A stretch of DNA of 64,000 bases from Epiperipatus broadwayi (Eukaryota > Onychophora > Udeonychophora > Euonychophora > Peripatidae): the NCBI GenBank assembly GCA_028023455.1, contig JAQFVV010012394.1, positions 28,417,010-28,481,009 on the forward strand, written 5' to 3'. Positions 10,413 to 23,083 of this stretch are shown here, piece by piece; position 1 is the first letter of the stretch; every line of letters starts with the position of its first letter. Below the pieces are notes generated by a model that worked only from the letters and a program-made list of their open reading frames with translations, had not been told where the DNA came from and did no database searches. The position numbers and the translations under genes were made by a program.

Positions 10413-13285
10413 AGAATAACCATTCTTCTTAGTATTATTTAATGGCAGAACTCTGACTTGTCTCAAGTCTTAAAGATTTAAATAAATTATGGAATAAATA
10501 AACAAATAATTTATATAAAATGGGTGGGGGTGGGTGGGTGTTGTGCAATATGTATCACTAAACTGAAAAATTATTTTGTATAATTTAGCAATAAGTGCCC
10601 AATAAAGAGCTACAATGAATATATATATTTAATCATATGTGATGAACAGAGCATTGACTTTATTTAAATTACAAAAATGAAATAAATTACAAAAAAATAA
10701 ATAAATCATATTTATATATAACGGAATGGGGGAATAACAGAGATGGAAAGATGGAGTGAACCTTATTATCAATCCCAAGTAAAATAATAAAATGAAATAT
10801 CAAATTAATTATTAAAAGTAATGTTTAGTGATTCAAAAAATGTATATGTTAGCTGAGTTATATACAAAGAGAAAGCATGAGATCATGATATTTTTCAGCC
10901 CGTTACTCCTCAGAACAACTATAAGTATAATTATAAATCCACCAGCATTATAAAGTAAAAGTAAGAATAATCCATCAATCAAACTACATCAGAATAAAAT
11001 CAACAATCCATCTTATGTCTTAATTTGAACAATACAAAATATAAATCAACAGCCAATCTGGTGACGGGATTGTAAATGGGTCTTCTGTAGACCAGGCTAA
11101 CTATTGAGCCTTTGCCAGCTTTGGCAATTATTTAACCATTAATTTGGAGGCACAAACTATGTGCTCAACTATGTGATCATCCATCAGAATACATAATAAT
11201 AAAAAATCAGAAAGACAATAATGCTGGGACATTAAAACATACACTGATCATTAGCAATGCCCTGGCCACTTAGTACCATTAAGGCACTGACCGACTATAA
11301 ACTTAATTTTTAAGACCAAACTAAATAAAATATAATGCTGGGACTTTAAAAAATATAATCTTATATACCAACCAGGATGATGATGATTGATCCTCACTGG
11401 ATGTCCCTTAAGCAATAAATACATCCCCATTCATATATTCAGCCATTATACTCAAATCTTGCTCACAGAACATGTGTTCTATTAGTGTTATGGTGACCAA
11501 GAGATAATGCAGTACAATTTTTAACAATTGAGTACAAGTGTATTAACAATAAAAAGATGATATTACAGTCTTTAGAATATGGCTATATATATAAATTGTC
11601 ACATTCGTGATTTATAAAATTACTAGACTCAATTTAAATTATTACATTATGTTTTACACATATGTTCCATATAGGTTTATTTAAAACCCAATCAGCATGC
11701 AGACATGTGCCTTAATATAAAAGGAATGTGTTTGAATTTATCAAAATAATAAAATTTTTAAAAATACATTTCATAATTCTATTTGAAAACTGTACATAAA
11801 ATTTACCCATACATGTATATCTATGAATATATAGATGATATGAATAAATGTTACTAATTAGTCTCTTTTTTCAGTCAGTAAAAGTATTTTCTTTTCCTTT
11901 TTTTTAAAAAAAATAAAAGTTAATGTTTTGGCAGATAACTCAAAAGTTTTTTTTTTTATGACAGGTTACTCTCAGTTAATTAATTATATCTTTAAATTAA
12001 TCTAAAAAAATTTTTTTGTAGTCCTCTTTTTCTTTTTTTCAAAATAAGTTTTCCATGAATCAATCATTACTTTTAGATTTTAATTTAATTCAAGCAAAAT
12101 TATTTACTTGTTATCTTTTAAAATATATAGATTTTTAAATGCCATTTTTACCAAAGAAATTATTTAAAAATTTATTCTCGTTATATATAATGCTACTCAC
12201 TATTGTGTATACATTTATCTGTGCTTTTCTTTGTGAGTTGGTCTTGGTGAGACAGGTATAGTCCAGGATTGTCATAATCAGAGTGGATATAATTCAGGTA
12301 AAATGTTGGAATTCATTCAGTTCCCTTATGGTTAGGATTTGATGAACTTGTCCACATTTAAGGCTATGAATTTCAACACAAAGAAGTGGGTCATTTTTCT
12401 CAATATGAATTCAAACTCCACCTTTGAACCAATAGACTGCTGCTGGATCTTCTTCCTTGGCTTTAGCTCCATCTCATGAGAGCTCTGGATAAATCTACCA
12501 GCCATTCCTGGCCAGGTAAATCAACTGCTGCAAACTTCAACAAAATATTCTAACCAACTTTGCAGCTGGCCAATTTGGCCACTGTTTCTCAAAAATTTAA
12601 ACCACTCTTCTGGCCACCTCTTACAAAAAATTGCCAGCCAAAACTAAACTGATCTTTTTATCCAAATCTTTTGTAGACTTGAATTACTGAGGTGACAACA
12701 TCATCAATTTAAAAGCTTTCCCCCCTTATCTCTTGTTTGGAAACAATTTTAATCCCTCCAAAAGCACTTATAATGAAAAAGCTACATTTGAAAATCTTAT
12801 CAAAGATTTTTAAAATAGATAATAGAAATGCATGCAAGCATTAATTAAAAAAAATGCATATTTTATACAAGTTTTAATTTAAAAATTTCAAAAATAAATC
12901 TTGCTTGTTTTTAAATTTCAAAATCAGAATATTATTTATTTAGTCCCTTTAAAAAAAAATAAAATTATTTCATAGTAAAATTCTGTTTTCATTCAGAGTT
13001 ATTTAACCCTTTATTTTTTATTTTTATTCCAAGTGAAATGTAGAAAATATTTACAAAAATTTGTCTGTTTATTTCTGCTTTGCTTTTCAACTTTTTATAT
13101 ATTTGTGCACGCATACTGTATTATTGTGTGCCATATAACAGACCTGTTATAATATATTCCAAAAATGAAAATTACATTTATTTAAAAAAGTTTGTATTAT
13201 GACTAGGTAAGTGATAACTAAATCATTGTTTATTTTTCAGTTTTGTAATGCCTATTTTTAATGTGGTGGCATTAATTAATTACTA
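10413..13285. other. Unassigned stretch, partly less AT-rich
   Basis: A G-rich microsatellite-like patch (GGGTGGGGGTGGGTGGGTG) lies near 10520. About 10980-11460 and 12230-12730 are less AT-rich than the surroundings and may be old transposon sequence, but no reading frame or motif can be recognised in either. No host gene seen. Confidence 0.45.
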
Positions 13286-13289
13286 GAAT

Positions 13290-13440
13290 AATTTTTATTT
13301 AATCGAATGGCTTCATTGCTCTGGAGTTGGTAAGAAGTTTGAATGTCTGAATTGTCAGAACTGGAATGAGGGCCATATATTTGAGCATCTGACACTCTAT
13401 AGTTGCACTAAACTATGCTGTAACAGCAACAATTTGATTA
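13290..13440 (-). repeat. tRNA-derived SINE, family S2
   Basis: The + sequence TAATCGAATGGCTTCATTGCTC, TTCAGAACTGGAATGAGG..., ATAGTTGCACTAAACTATGCTG is the reverse complement of the family: tail, B-box region, then head. The B-box is damaged. Confidence 0.6.
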
Positions 13441-13449
13441 TATTGTAAT

Positions 13450-14215
13450 ACTGAGATTACCACTAAGACAGGTGTGTGTCAGGGTATTGGAAACTAAGGA
13501 ATAAAAATAAATGGAGATTATTTAGAGCATTGAGATTTGCAGATAATGTGACTGATTTTCAAATATTGCTTCTGAGTTTTAGGAAATCTTCCCTGAATTA
13601 TCAAATGGCAGTACTTAAGTAGGACTAAAGATAACTGCTAAAAAGACTAATAAAGTATAGTTCGCTGGATTTTCCCAGAAGAAAATAAAGATTAATAATC
13701 ATGAATTAGAAGTTAACAACTACATTTACTTTGATCAGAGTATTTAATGTAGATGCGAACATAATCCTAGGCTTAAATTTGGATGGAGTACTTTTGGTAG
13801 AGCCATTAAAAGGTAATATACCCATATGTTGGAAAAGAAAGGTTTTTTAATAAATATTTTACCGATTTTTAATTATAAATTTGAGACTTAGACAATCATT
13901 AGAAGCAATACAGAAACTTTAGAGTACTCAATGAAATATGGAGAGATGCATGTTAGGTGCAACAAGAAGAGATTGAAAATAAAGACATATGTGAGAGATT
14001 AAGCAAGTATCATTGAAAGAATATAATCTGAAATAAAGCTGGGCTAAGCATATTGCTAGAAGAGATAATAATAGATAAATAGTTGAAGTCTTAAACTGGA
14101 TTCCAAGAGATTATAAAATGCCTACAAACAGACATGTGAGACGGGTAGATGAAATAAGGAAGTTTGTTTTAAATTTGGAGTGATCTTCATTCTGTACTCG
14201 ATCGGCAATGTTTTG
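13450..14215 (+). pseudogene. Decayed RTE retrotransposon, 3' half
   Basis: Block by block this matches the RT and C-terminus of the near-complete RTE copy at 24202-27452. It has TGVCQGIG- and RFADNVTDFQ-like RT motifs near 13470-13560, then KITAKKTNKVXF, a LGATRRD-like stretch near 13950, AGLSILLEEIIID- and WIPRDYKMPTNRHVRRVDEIRK-like stretches near 14040-14160, and finally the GGAGTGATCTTCATTCTG end. The conserved ADD has become ADN and there are many stops. It is clearly older than the 24 kb copy. Confidence 0.8.
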
Positions 14216-14726
14216 ACGATGATGTTTAATTATTATTTACCATTGACAAAAACATTTTCAAATTGGGAAAAGTTATCTGTCGTTAAATCTTTTATATTTT
14301 CACAAAGTTAATTTAATAAAGTCAATGTTTATGTTGTAAAAAAATATTTAAATTAATAGTTTTTAAGTAAAATTGTTACAATTTAGTGTAAAGACACCAA
14401 ACTTCCTGCATCCATAACTATGACAGTATCCTCCTAGATAACTACATCAATAATTGTAACTGATCATTTAATAGATTAAACTTTAATTAAAGATTAATAC
14501 AGATAAATTTAATACATTAAACATTACTTGAAGATTAATACATATAAAGCATCTATAATCCGAAATCGCTGGTTGAAATTTGATAATTTTTTTCGATTTC
14601 AAGAGCAGATCTTTTATCTCTCATTTTACTATTTATAGTTTTGTTTATGTAATATTGATTTTTTCCTTTGTTGGTATTTGTAATTCAAATTTTTAAACAT
14701 TGCTCATTTGTGTTTCTTACTTCTTT
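14216..14726. other. Unassigned AT-rich stretch
   Basis: Nothing recognisable. Confidence 0.45.
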
Positions 14727-14815
14727 ATAATCTAAAGCTGAGTGTATTTTCGATAAAATTCAGAGAGCTATGATTATGGTGAACTTCAACAAAAGCACTC
14801 AGCTTTAGGTTATAA
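14727..14815. repeat. Short inverted repeat beside the P5 palindrome
   Basis: ATAATCTAAAGCTGAGTG at the left pairs with CACTCAGCTTTAGGTTAT at the right, around a loop of about 50 bp. It may be an outer part of the adjacent fold-back. Confidence 0.55.
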
Positions 14816-14943
14816 TGAAAAAAAGAAACTACTTCATTATACAGATAAACAAACATATGCAAATTTGTAAACAATGAAGACTGCCAATTCCTCAACCAGC
14901 TTTGTGATAAATGCTTAGCCAGAGCCAGCACTTAAAATATCTC

Positions 14944-15024
14944 TGTCAGGAACCCCCCTTCCAACCCCTGACCATGGTTTCGTGCTTTGGCACTCCTCAG
15001 AGAGGTGTCAGGGTAGGTTCAGAC
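14944..15024 (-). ncRNA. Type I hammerhead ribozyme, canonical, P5 left arm
   Basis: Read on minus: ACCUCU (15006-15001), CUGAGGA (15000-14994), stem II GUGC-CAAA-GCAC (14993-14982), GAAAC (14981-14977), then CAUGG, U16.1 (14971), C17 (14970), then AGGGGU (14969-14964). All conserved core positions are present (C3, U4, G5, A6, G8, A9, G12, A13, A14, A15.1, U16.1, H17 = C). Stem II is four perfect pairs. Stem III is the self-complementary ACCAUGGU, expected to work best as a dimer. Stem I pairs ACCUCU with AGGGGU, then has an internal loop, then GAACC with GGUUC. Predicted cleavage is between 14970 and 14969. Confidence 0.88.
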
Positions 15025-15116
15025 ACTAGCTCTAAAAATACCAACCCAAAGCCAAGCACTCAATGGATAACTTTTAGATAAGTGCTTGGTTTTGGGTTGG
15101 TATTTTTAGATTTAGT

Positions 15117-15197
15117 GTCTGAACCTACCCTGACACCTCTCTGAGGAGTGCCAAAGCATGAAACCATGGTCAGGGGTTTGGGGGGGGGTTCCTGACA
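15117..15197 (+). ncRNA. Type I hammerhead ribozyme, P5 right arm
   Basis: Plus-strand mirror copy: ACCUCU (15135-15140), CUGAGGA (15141-15147), GUGC-CAAA-GCAU (15148-15159), GAAAC (15160-15164), CAUGG, U16.1 at 15170, C17 at 15171, AGGGGU (15172-15177). The outer stem I pairs GAACC (15121-15125) with GGUUC (15187-15191). The only core-adjacent difference from the other arm is a G-U pair closing stem II. A poly-G run replaces part of the stem I internal loop. Predicted cleavage is after 15171. Confidence 0.85.
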
Positions 15198-15275
15198 GAG
15201 ATATTTTAAGTGCTGGTTCTGGCTAAGCATTTATCACAAAGCTTGTTAACGAATTGGCAGTCCTCATTGTTTATA

Positions 15276-15957
15276 ACTTACAAGCTTAAGAGATAGGGCC
15301 ATGTGATCAATTACTTTATTTTGACTATATGCAAATTTGAGTTTTGTTTATATATAAATACCTTTTTATCCTATATAGATTTGTTTTTTTTTTTTTACAA
15401 ATATGAAATTTTAAAATACAAAGCAAATTTATTTATTGAAAAATGATAAAGATCATCTTAGAAATTTTGTTTGAAGAATAGTTTTTTGAATAATAAGTAT
15501 TTGGATTAATGATATTTTTTCATGCTTTCTATTACTATTAAAGACAACCACCTCTAATAATTAATTCAACTCCATTTCTTTTTTTGCCGTATGTATTATT
15601 TTAAATATGTACTTGTAATCTTTCATTTCTCCACATATACATTAATCACATAAATAAACATCAAAATAGTGCTTGTTTGGTATGAAGTGTGTCTTGAGAG
15701 TTATATTACATTTTTAAGAAGTTATGTGGTGAAATGAAATGTTTTATGTTAATTACAATATAAATTACATTTCTATTGAAAATTTTGTCAAATATTATTT
15801 CTCACTATTTCAAAAAAATGACAATTTGGATAGTAGCATGTTGATAAATTGTTCTTTAGGAATGTTATCTTTTGATATGTCTTGATATATTGGATGTTAG
15901 TAGTTTTGTGCAATGCTATTTGCATAATTATAGTTAAACTACTAAATATCATATGAT
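15276..15957. other. Unassigned AT-rich stretch
   Basis: Nothing recognisable. Confidence 0.45.
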
Positions 15958-16025
15958 CGCCATTCTTTATGCATCTATTGATTATTCTGGCTTGCACTGA
16001 GTGGCATTATTGTGTGAATTTTGCC
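15958..16025 (+). repeat. Family F terminal fragment
   Basis: TGCATCTATTGATTATTCTGG, CTTGCACTGAGTGGCATTAT, TGTGTGAATTTTGCC corresponds to the end of the right arm of family F (compare 6750-6805). The rest of the element, including the ribozyme, is absent. Confidence 0.65.
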
Positions 16026-18580
16026 TCTGTGTGTCTGTACAATTAGTTATTGCTATCCATAAGTTGCATATTTGTGGGTATGTTTTTTAATATTAAATAA
16101 GTATGCATTCCATTTTTTTTACTTTTTCTAAAAACTTTGACATTTCTTAATTTTGTTATCTTTATATGTTTTTATCATTAATGTATCTTTTTATTTTTTA
16201 ATTTTGTAATTTTAAACACCAAAAATGCAAATGGGTTCACTGTTTGATATCCAGGAATTTTTGAAAATTTATGTGAATGTTTATGTGTAGACATGCAAAT
16301 GCATGAATTTGTGAATGAATAACTCAATAAATGTAATTAGTTATCAGTATGTCAGTTTTTTTAATTTATTTATTGTGTAACGATTATGGTGATGTGTAGC
16401 TAAATTATGTAGTGAACAGGGGAAGCCAGTCCTCTTTTCACATAGGTCAGTGGGTTTACATTCATATTTTTTATATTCTTGGATTTTATTAAAAACCTAA
16501 TGTCTTTGATTAACTAATTGATTATATATATATAGGTGAATAACATATGTTAGAGGGTTAAAATATAATTCAAGAACCTAATAGCATAGGGATGAGTAGC
16601 AAAAATGTATGATGAGGCGGGTCCTACAGGAACATAATTTTTATCCTAGAATCATGGATTTTACAAGTAACTTAATTGGCTGTGAATATTGGTTGTGCAT
16701 AGGAGATAATTCAACATACACAATGTTTCTCAGCAAAAGTAATTGGTTCCCTCTCCATGTTGCCTCTAGCAACCTTTAAATCAACACGTTACATAGCATA
16801 TAGTTTAGCTATTCACCACAAAAAATTATGACATTAAATATTATAATGTGTTGCATACCTTCAGATATTTATTGCCTTCAGTGCTTTCTCTGACGTTATG
16901 AAATCTTGCAACCTGCTTTGCCATACAGTCTGTATCATTTTAAACATTTCACTCAACAGTGTTGGACAAATTTGAAACAAAATTTGTGTTAGCACTTGTT
17001 CCATCCTGTGTTAAGTTACAAAACATATTGTTACATTTCATGTCATAATTTATAATCCCTATATGCTAGTGTTTTCAAATTTTTGTGATAAAGAACTGAA
17101 GTATGTCGCTGAATAACACGTGATTCAGAGATGGCGCATCAGGCAACTTTGAAAGAGAATCAGTCATATTTTCATTGGCACATTGTCTGTAGGCGAATAA
17201 CACATACATAGATGGATAATATGAAAATGTAATCCAAGCAACTAATACGCTGTTTTTAATCTAATTTTGACTTGCATGAAATAATATTGTTGGGAGATAT
17301 CCTATTGTTGCTAGTAATATAACGAACTGTTTTAAGGAATTTCACTATATAGATATTGGTGTTTTACTTAATGAATATTATTTCTGTAGTTGTATTTATT
17401 TTTAATAATGAATATATGTTGCATTTTTATTATTTCAACAGTTTTTCTTCGTAGCGAAACGATAACTCCATTATTAATAGTATCAAACATATGGTTGTTA
17501 ATTATTTACTCAAATCTGTTAAAACTACCGTTTAGTTTTGCTTATCTTTCTCCCCCCCCCCCTTCACTTGTCGGTTCTGATTCATTTCCTTTTCTTTCCG
17601 TATAAAAAAATCTTTTTTTTTAAAAAAAAAGAAAGAAAATGTCCCACTTTTATTAACTGTTGAAATTTATAACAATTTTGTTGTTTAAAAAAATTTATTG
17701 TTTCCTAAATTGTTGTTTTTTTGTCATGTATTTACTCAATATTTAATACGTCTTAAAAGTATATTAATAAAAATAAAATGTCTTAAAATTATTTTAATTC
17801 AATTCAAAATGTCGTTTGTGTTTTTTTTTTTGAGAATATTATTCAAATGTGTTAAAAGAAAGAGATGTATTTGTGTGTGTGTGAATTAAAAAATATTAAG
17901 GGGGTAGGTGGGAATTGGTTAACAGGAAGCATTAAATGATTGGCTAACACCACCACCTTGCATCGTTACATCATTGTCCCAAGATATTTCCAATAAGTCT
18001 ATAGGGATGGCAACATGGCTTAGTAAGTATAAAACTTATTTAATGTTTTGTTAATTAGACCACACACACGCGCTCAAATTAGGCCGTACACACTCTACTC
18101 TAGCTGAGACAACAGTTTCTTTTTTTAAAGTGGGTGAGCCTGTTATTTGTCAATTGAAACTTTTATATTCAACAAGATTATATTTCTCTGGCGGATTATT
18201 GTTAGCTGTTGTAGTTTTCGTTTCATAGAATATACATTTTTTTTTTTTTTTTTGCAATTTGAACTCGTTCATTATTTACTTAGATATAACGGAATGTTTA
18301 CAATAGGAAATGTTCTGTTACAAAATTTCGAGAAATTTTAATCCTTTGTTAATCTAAGTTTATTTTAATTCGATTAACGTCTTAGTAGTACTCGTAAATT
18401 ATATGTACAGTGTATATAAGTGCCGAAGGCAATGAGACGGATTATTCATCTTTGGTTTTTTTTCAGCTGATCATATTTCAGATAGTCTTATATCAGAATA
18501 AAGAGAATAATATAACGGAATGTCATCTATCTGCCTTGTGGTATTTGAGCACTGAAATAGATGAGATGGCTTTGATTTAA
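16026..18580. other. Unassigned AT-rich stretch
   Basis: Contains poly-C near 17550, poly-T tracts, and open frames of 60-71 codons that are AT-driven and hydrophobic. No gene or named repeat recognised. Confidence 0.45.
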
Positions 18581-18782
18581 GATCCTTTAGCTCTCAAGTT
18601 TGCAACATTACCTGTCCTCTTAATCACAGGACACAGAAGGGATGAAAAGTGTGGAAAAAGAATGCCATTCTTTTCTTAGTGATCCTTTAGCTCTCAAGTT
18701 TGCAACACTACCAGTGCTCTTAATCACAGGACACAGAAGGGATGAAAAATGTGGAAAAAAAATAAGTCATTCTTTTCTTAGT
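18581..18782. repeat. 100-bp tandem duplication
   Basis: Two adjacent copies begin GATCCTTTAGCTCTCAAGTT (18581 and 18681) and end CATTCTTTTCTTAGT. They differ at only a few positions (CATTACCTGTC against CACTACCAGTG) plus a small indel. This is a recent local duplication of non-coding sequence. Confidence 0.9.
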
Positions 18783-19289
18783 GATCAGGAAGTGTGTAGG
18801 TTTTAGTGTTTCGTTTTTTTTTTTTTTTAAGCAATTAATGCAACAAATGAAAATATTACATTACTCTTGTGGGACTAATGCCAATCTACTACCAATGCTG
18901 ATTGTTATTGCTTAGTCACATTATTTTTTTCATTTTTGCCTGATTACTCAACCTTTTTTTTTTTTAAAGATAGAGAGCTTAATATTTATGCATTTCTTCA
19001 GTAAGGAAGTTAAAGGAAGCGGGTGTAGTTGAGACACTCAGGAGGAATAGTCGGACAGCATTACCATTACTTTAAAAAAATGCCACCTCAACAGAGATTG
19101 TGAAAAACTGAAGTCTAATACGTTTCATTATTAGTGTAATCTTTTTATTTTATTTTAAAAGATCGTGCAATTTGATTACTTATCCTAAAAAAAAACGGTG
19201 AAGATAAAGCCAATAAAATATTACACGATTCCAGCTTGTATATTGCTGTTTAGCAGTTTACTTTTACCCCTTCACCATGTCACCTAATG
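18783..19289. other. Unassigned AT-rich stretch
   Basis: Nothing recognisable. Confidence 0.45.
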
Positions 19290-20057
19290 AAAGCTTTAGT
19301 AACTAATAGCTGCCAGATGATAATGCTTAATCCCTATATCCTCCCTATATCCAATGCTGTCCCATTTAAATATCCCAGACTAGATTCTAGTTTATGACTT
19401 TCATCAGTGAGGAGATCGCAGCATCGTTTGGGACCGAATGCATCTTATGTCTAATAGCCTTTATTTATTTCTGATTTATTACTAAGTTATCAGTCAAATT
19501 GATAAACATATATGTTTTCAATCTAAACCACTATTTGTAGATATGAAACTTATTTAGTATTTATACATTATGGTGTCCTTAGTTTTTTAAAAACTACAGG
19601 CATGGACTATTCTGTGCCAGGATTGATGGATATAAAAGTAATGAAATGCCACATGGCTATCATATGACTTCAGCTTACCCATTACTGTCAGCAACATATT
19701 CTTAGTCATGGGATATTATATTGAATTTATATCAATTCTGCCACAGGATAAATTTATGATTGTTTTAAAAACTAAGTACACCATAATATATAGATACTGA
19801 ATAGGTTTCAGATCTAAATGACTTTACAGGCAAGTTGGCTTAGATTGAAAACATATTTTTCAGTTTGAGCTGATAGCGTGGTAGGAAAATAGAGAAGTAA
19901 ATGTTGGCTGCTAGAAGAAAGGTGCAGTGTTCCAAGACCTAAAGTTCTTCATTGTGGCAACCAAAGCTAGAAACTACCCTGATAATATTGGATAAGACAG
20001 AACTAGATATTGATCCATTAAGCATTATTATCTGGTATCTATTAGTTACTAGAGCTT
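19290..20057. mobile_element. Diverged family F fold-back, about 770 bp
   Basis: The ends AAAGCTTTAGTAACTAATAG and CTATTAGTTACTAGAGCTT pair, and the inner arms share AATGCTTAATCC and GATTGAAAACATAT-type blocks with their complements. Family F landmarks are visible: GACTTTCATCAGTGAGGAG near 19397-19415 and GATAATATTGGATAAG near 19981. The centre includes a TATACATTATGGTGTCCTTAG arm that is not present in the shorter 6226 copy but resembles 60600-60650. On minus the ribozyme region reads CUGAUGA...GAAUCUAGUC, a decayed hammerhead; the right-arm copy is more decayed. Confidence 0.75.
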
Positions 20058-23000
20058 AGTTTTTAATCACCCAGAAATTATGGTCGTTATGGATACAGTT
20101 AGTAGAGACATTATTAAAATTTTTACAATTGGTCTAAGAAATTTTCTGAAAATTTGGTTTACGCAGGAGAACGAGACCAATCATCTATGAATGAGTTTGA
20201 AAAGATAGTACTATATGAAAAAATAAACCCTTAAAGATGCCAATATTCTCTCACAAATAAAATGATTCTCTTCAAAAATGTTTTGACACAAACTTTGGAC
20301 CTTGTTTCAGATATTTTAAGTCTAAAATATACATTTGATCAGTGGCGTGTTAAAAAGGTTTACTGTTAGATGACATGTTATTTGGACAAGTTCTGTGCAT
20401 GCATGCTTGACGAGTTTGTTATAAGCCACAATTATCTATTGCTTCAGTTCTTTTGTAGTAATATTATTGGGAATAAGTTTCTGAGGTTATTTTGGAGGAA
20501 CATTGTTCTAGACCTGATCATACTTGCAGGAATAGAATTTACTAGAAATAGTTCTGCTTTTGGCTCAGCAGATTAGAACAATTATAGTGTATTTCTTCTT
20601 TATTTTAGCTTATATTTTACAAATTAGTTTTTACATTTTGTTGTTTGATAACTAGAAACTTATTTTCAAGGTTAGGCAAAGAAAACAATCTTTTGTTAAA
20701 AAACAAACATCAGGAAAAGAACATCATATCACTTGCTGTTAGTAGTCGAAATTGTCATCACAGAATGAATAATACTGAATATAGATTCAATTTTATGTGT
20801 CACAGAAGCCCAGTTAGCAACTCTATTGGATTATCAAAATTTGACTTGGGTGCAAGTTTTTTTTTAAAATCATAAATTAATTATTTCATATATATATTTT
20901 AAATATCATTTTCCACCAAAGTCATGACTCTTGACTAATAAGTATCATACCTATATTACAATTTTTTGAATATATACATCTGCTGTAATGAACTTTTTTT
21001 GGCACAGTTTTTTTTTTTTACTGGATTTCGTTACTAGAGAATCCAAATTTGAAAATCTTATCATGAACCTAGTTTTTTTGGGGGGGATTTTATGGATTAT
21101 ATCATACAAGATGTATACTATATTAATACTATTAATGCATTAGCTATGAAGTTAAGTTTAATTAGTATATTTTGTCATTTTTTAGATAACCCAGATAATC
21201 TTTATATTAATTTAATGTTATTATATGTCTCTATGTAATCAGATCAATTCCATGCATTTAAAAAGTGATATAATAGAAGGTAGGGATGAGATTTTTGTTC
21301 ATTAATATAGATTACAGATTATCTTGCTTTGTGTGGTTTATCGCAATTGCTGGGGTGGCAAATTCGAGAGCTAAAGTCCACGAACTGCAGGTCAACTTTA
21401 TCACTTGATGCTTGATCATATGGCCTTTGAGTGAAAAATGGATTACTTTAAAAGTTCTCTTGTCTATTCTCCAAAACAAAGCTAACTAGTAGAAGCTGAT
21501 GTTCTCAGAAATTAATGCTTCACTTATACGCTAGCAGAATAATGTTCCAATGATTGATTATTCATTATATAAAATAATAGTCAATTGATGTATTGAGACT
21601 TACAAATACCCTTCTGATCCAAACCGGACATCAACTAGCTATTTATCAATATTTTTTACATATTCTCTACTATAACTGGCTGTAATGTTTGCAGTAGTCT
21701 ATCTTACATGTTATGTTGCAATGGTAGCAATATCTAACCCCTACAATCCATGGATTGTGAATTATTTCTGTCATTTCCTGTGCTTGAACTTCTGAACCCC
21801 CAACTGTCAAACCACTGATCATATAGTCATGTCACTTTTTGGGAAAAGCAGGGAAATGATGAGAAATTGTCATATCAAAATCATTTAAAAAAAGTTAATG
21901 GACTCATTTTTTTCCAACGACTTTACTGAAAATTCAATAAATAAAATGTCACACTTTTGACTTAATAGCAAAGAATAGAGTAACAGGTTATGTTGATGGG
22001 CTTAGTGTTTTTGTAGATGCAGTTAGAAAGACAACTATACATAGGGAGAGCTTCAAGAAGGTGAACATCTGATTCTATGTAATCCATTTTGGCTTCCATG
22101 ACAACTCTCCAAGGCAATGCTGTATAATGGTTGAAAACTTTTAGGTAAAAGTTATAAACTATAATTTATTATTTGCAATTTTTTTAATTTTTTTATTGGT
22201 AGTTTCATCTCAATTCCACCATATCACAAACATTTATGCGTCAGGGTAAACAACTTTGATCAGCTCTTATATAATTAAAATGTTACAAACATAAAGCAAC
22301 CCAGTCCTCCCCCCTTTTAATATTTTCGTAAAATAGAATTTAGTTTCTAGAACCTGTAACAGGACTAAAAATCTTTCATCCTGTCATAAGTAATATGGTT
22401 TAGAGAGTGCTTACATCGTGTGTGTGCATACATTTTTGCTGTACAATTGGTCTTTCTTAAGCTAAAGAAAGATAGACAAAATCAACGGCATGATTATCTA
22501 CTATTAATAAAGTGAATTTTGTTAACGATGCTTTTAAATGTGTCTGAGTTAGAATAGATTTCTAATACAACCAGCATGAAATTGTAGTACAAAATAATAT
22601 CTCGTTTCTGTCTCTAGTGCAAATGCGAAGATTTTAAAAATAATCGCGGATCTAAAGATGATTAATTATTTTAACAATTTGCTATTAAAATATTTAATTC
22701 ACGACCTCATTCATTATTGTATGAACTTTTAACAAAGACTTAATTGGTAGAGAAAATAGTAATTTTATATTTGAATCTAGCAATCAAAGGCCAAAGTTAA
22801 ATCTTTCAATGAACAATTTCTCGCATCAATTAAACTAACTAAAACATTTTTGCAACATTCACAATCTATTTCTCATCTATAGCTATAATACAACTATAAA
22901 GGAATATAAAATATATGCGCATTGCATTTGTGTATGTTCTCTATTGGAGTATAGTTAAATTAAAATAAATGTAATCTATATTACAATTAGCAGTAGACCG

Positions 23001-23083
23001 TGTCTCTCTCGACTGCAGCTATTTAGAGCAATATAAACATTGAAGCTTTAAATATGTATACATTTATCATTGTCAACCATTGT
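20058..23083. other. Unassigned stretch
   Basis: About 3 kb without a recognisable gene or repeat. Open frames of 68 and 76 codons at 20370 and 20645 have no recognisable domain. Around 21300-21870 the sequence is slightly less AT-rich. Confidence 0.45.

Larger units (their letters stand above)
14868..15275. mobile_element. 408-bp fold-back element P5 with twin hammerhead ribozymes
   Basis: Arms of about 195 bp meet near 15070. GTAAACAATGAAGACTGCCA pairs with TGGCAGTCCTCATTGTTTAT, CAGGGTAGGTTCAGACAC with GTGTCTGAACCTACCCTG, and ACCAACCCAAAGCCAAGCAC with its near-complement. Mismatches are few, so the element is fairly young or its arms are homogenised. The minus strand of the left arm and the plus strand of the right arm each encode a hammerhead ribozyme. 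The 68-codon minus frame at 14725-14931 overlaps the arm and is not gene-like. No second copy of this family is evident in the window. Confidence 0.9.

Noticed and set aside
17390-18341. Small hydrophobic proteins from several 60-71 codon frames
   Set aside because: Poly-T and AT-rich composition yields Phe/Leu/Ile-rich frames by chance; there is no start context or similarity.
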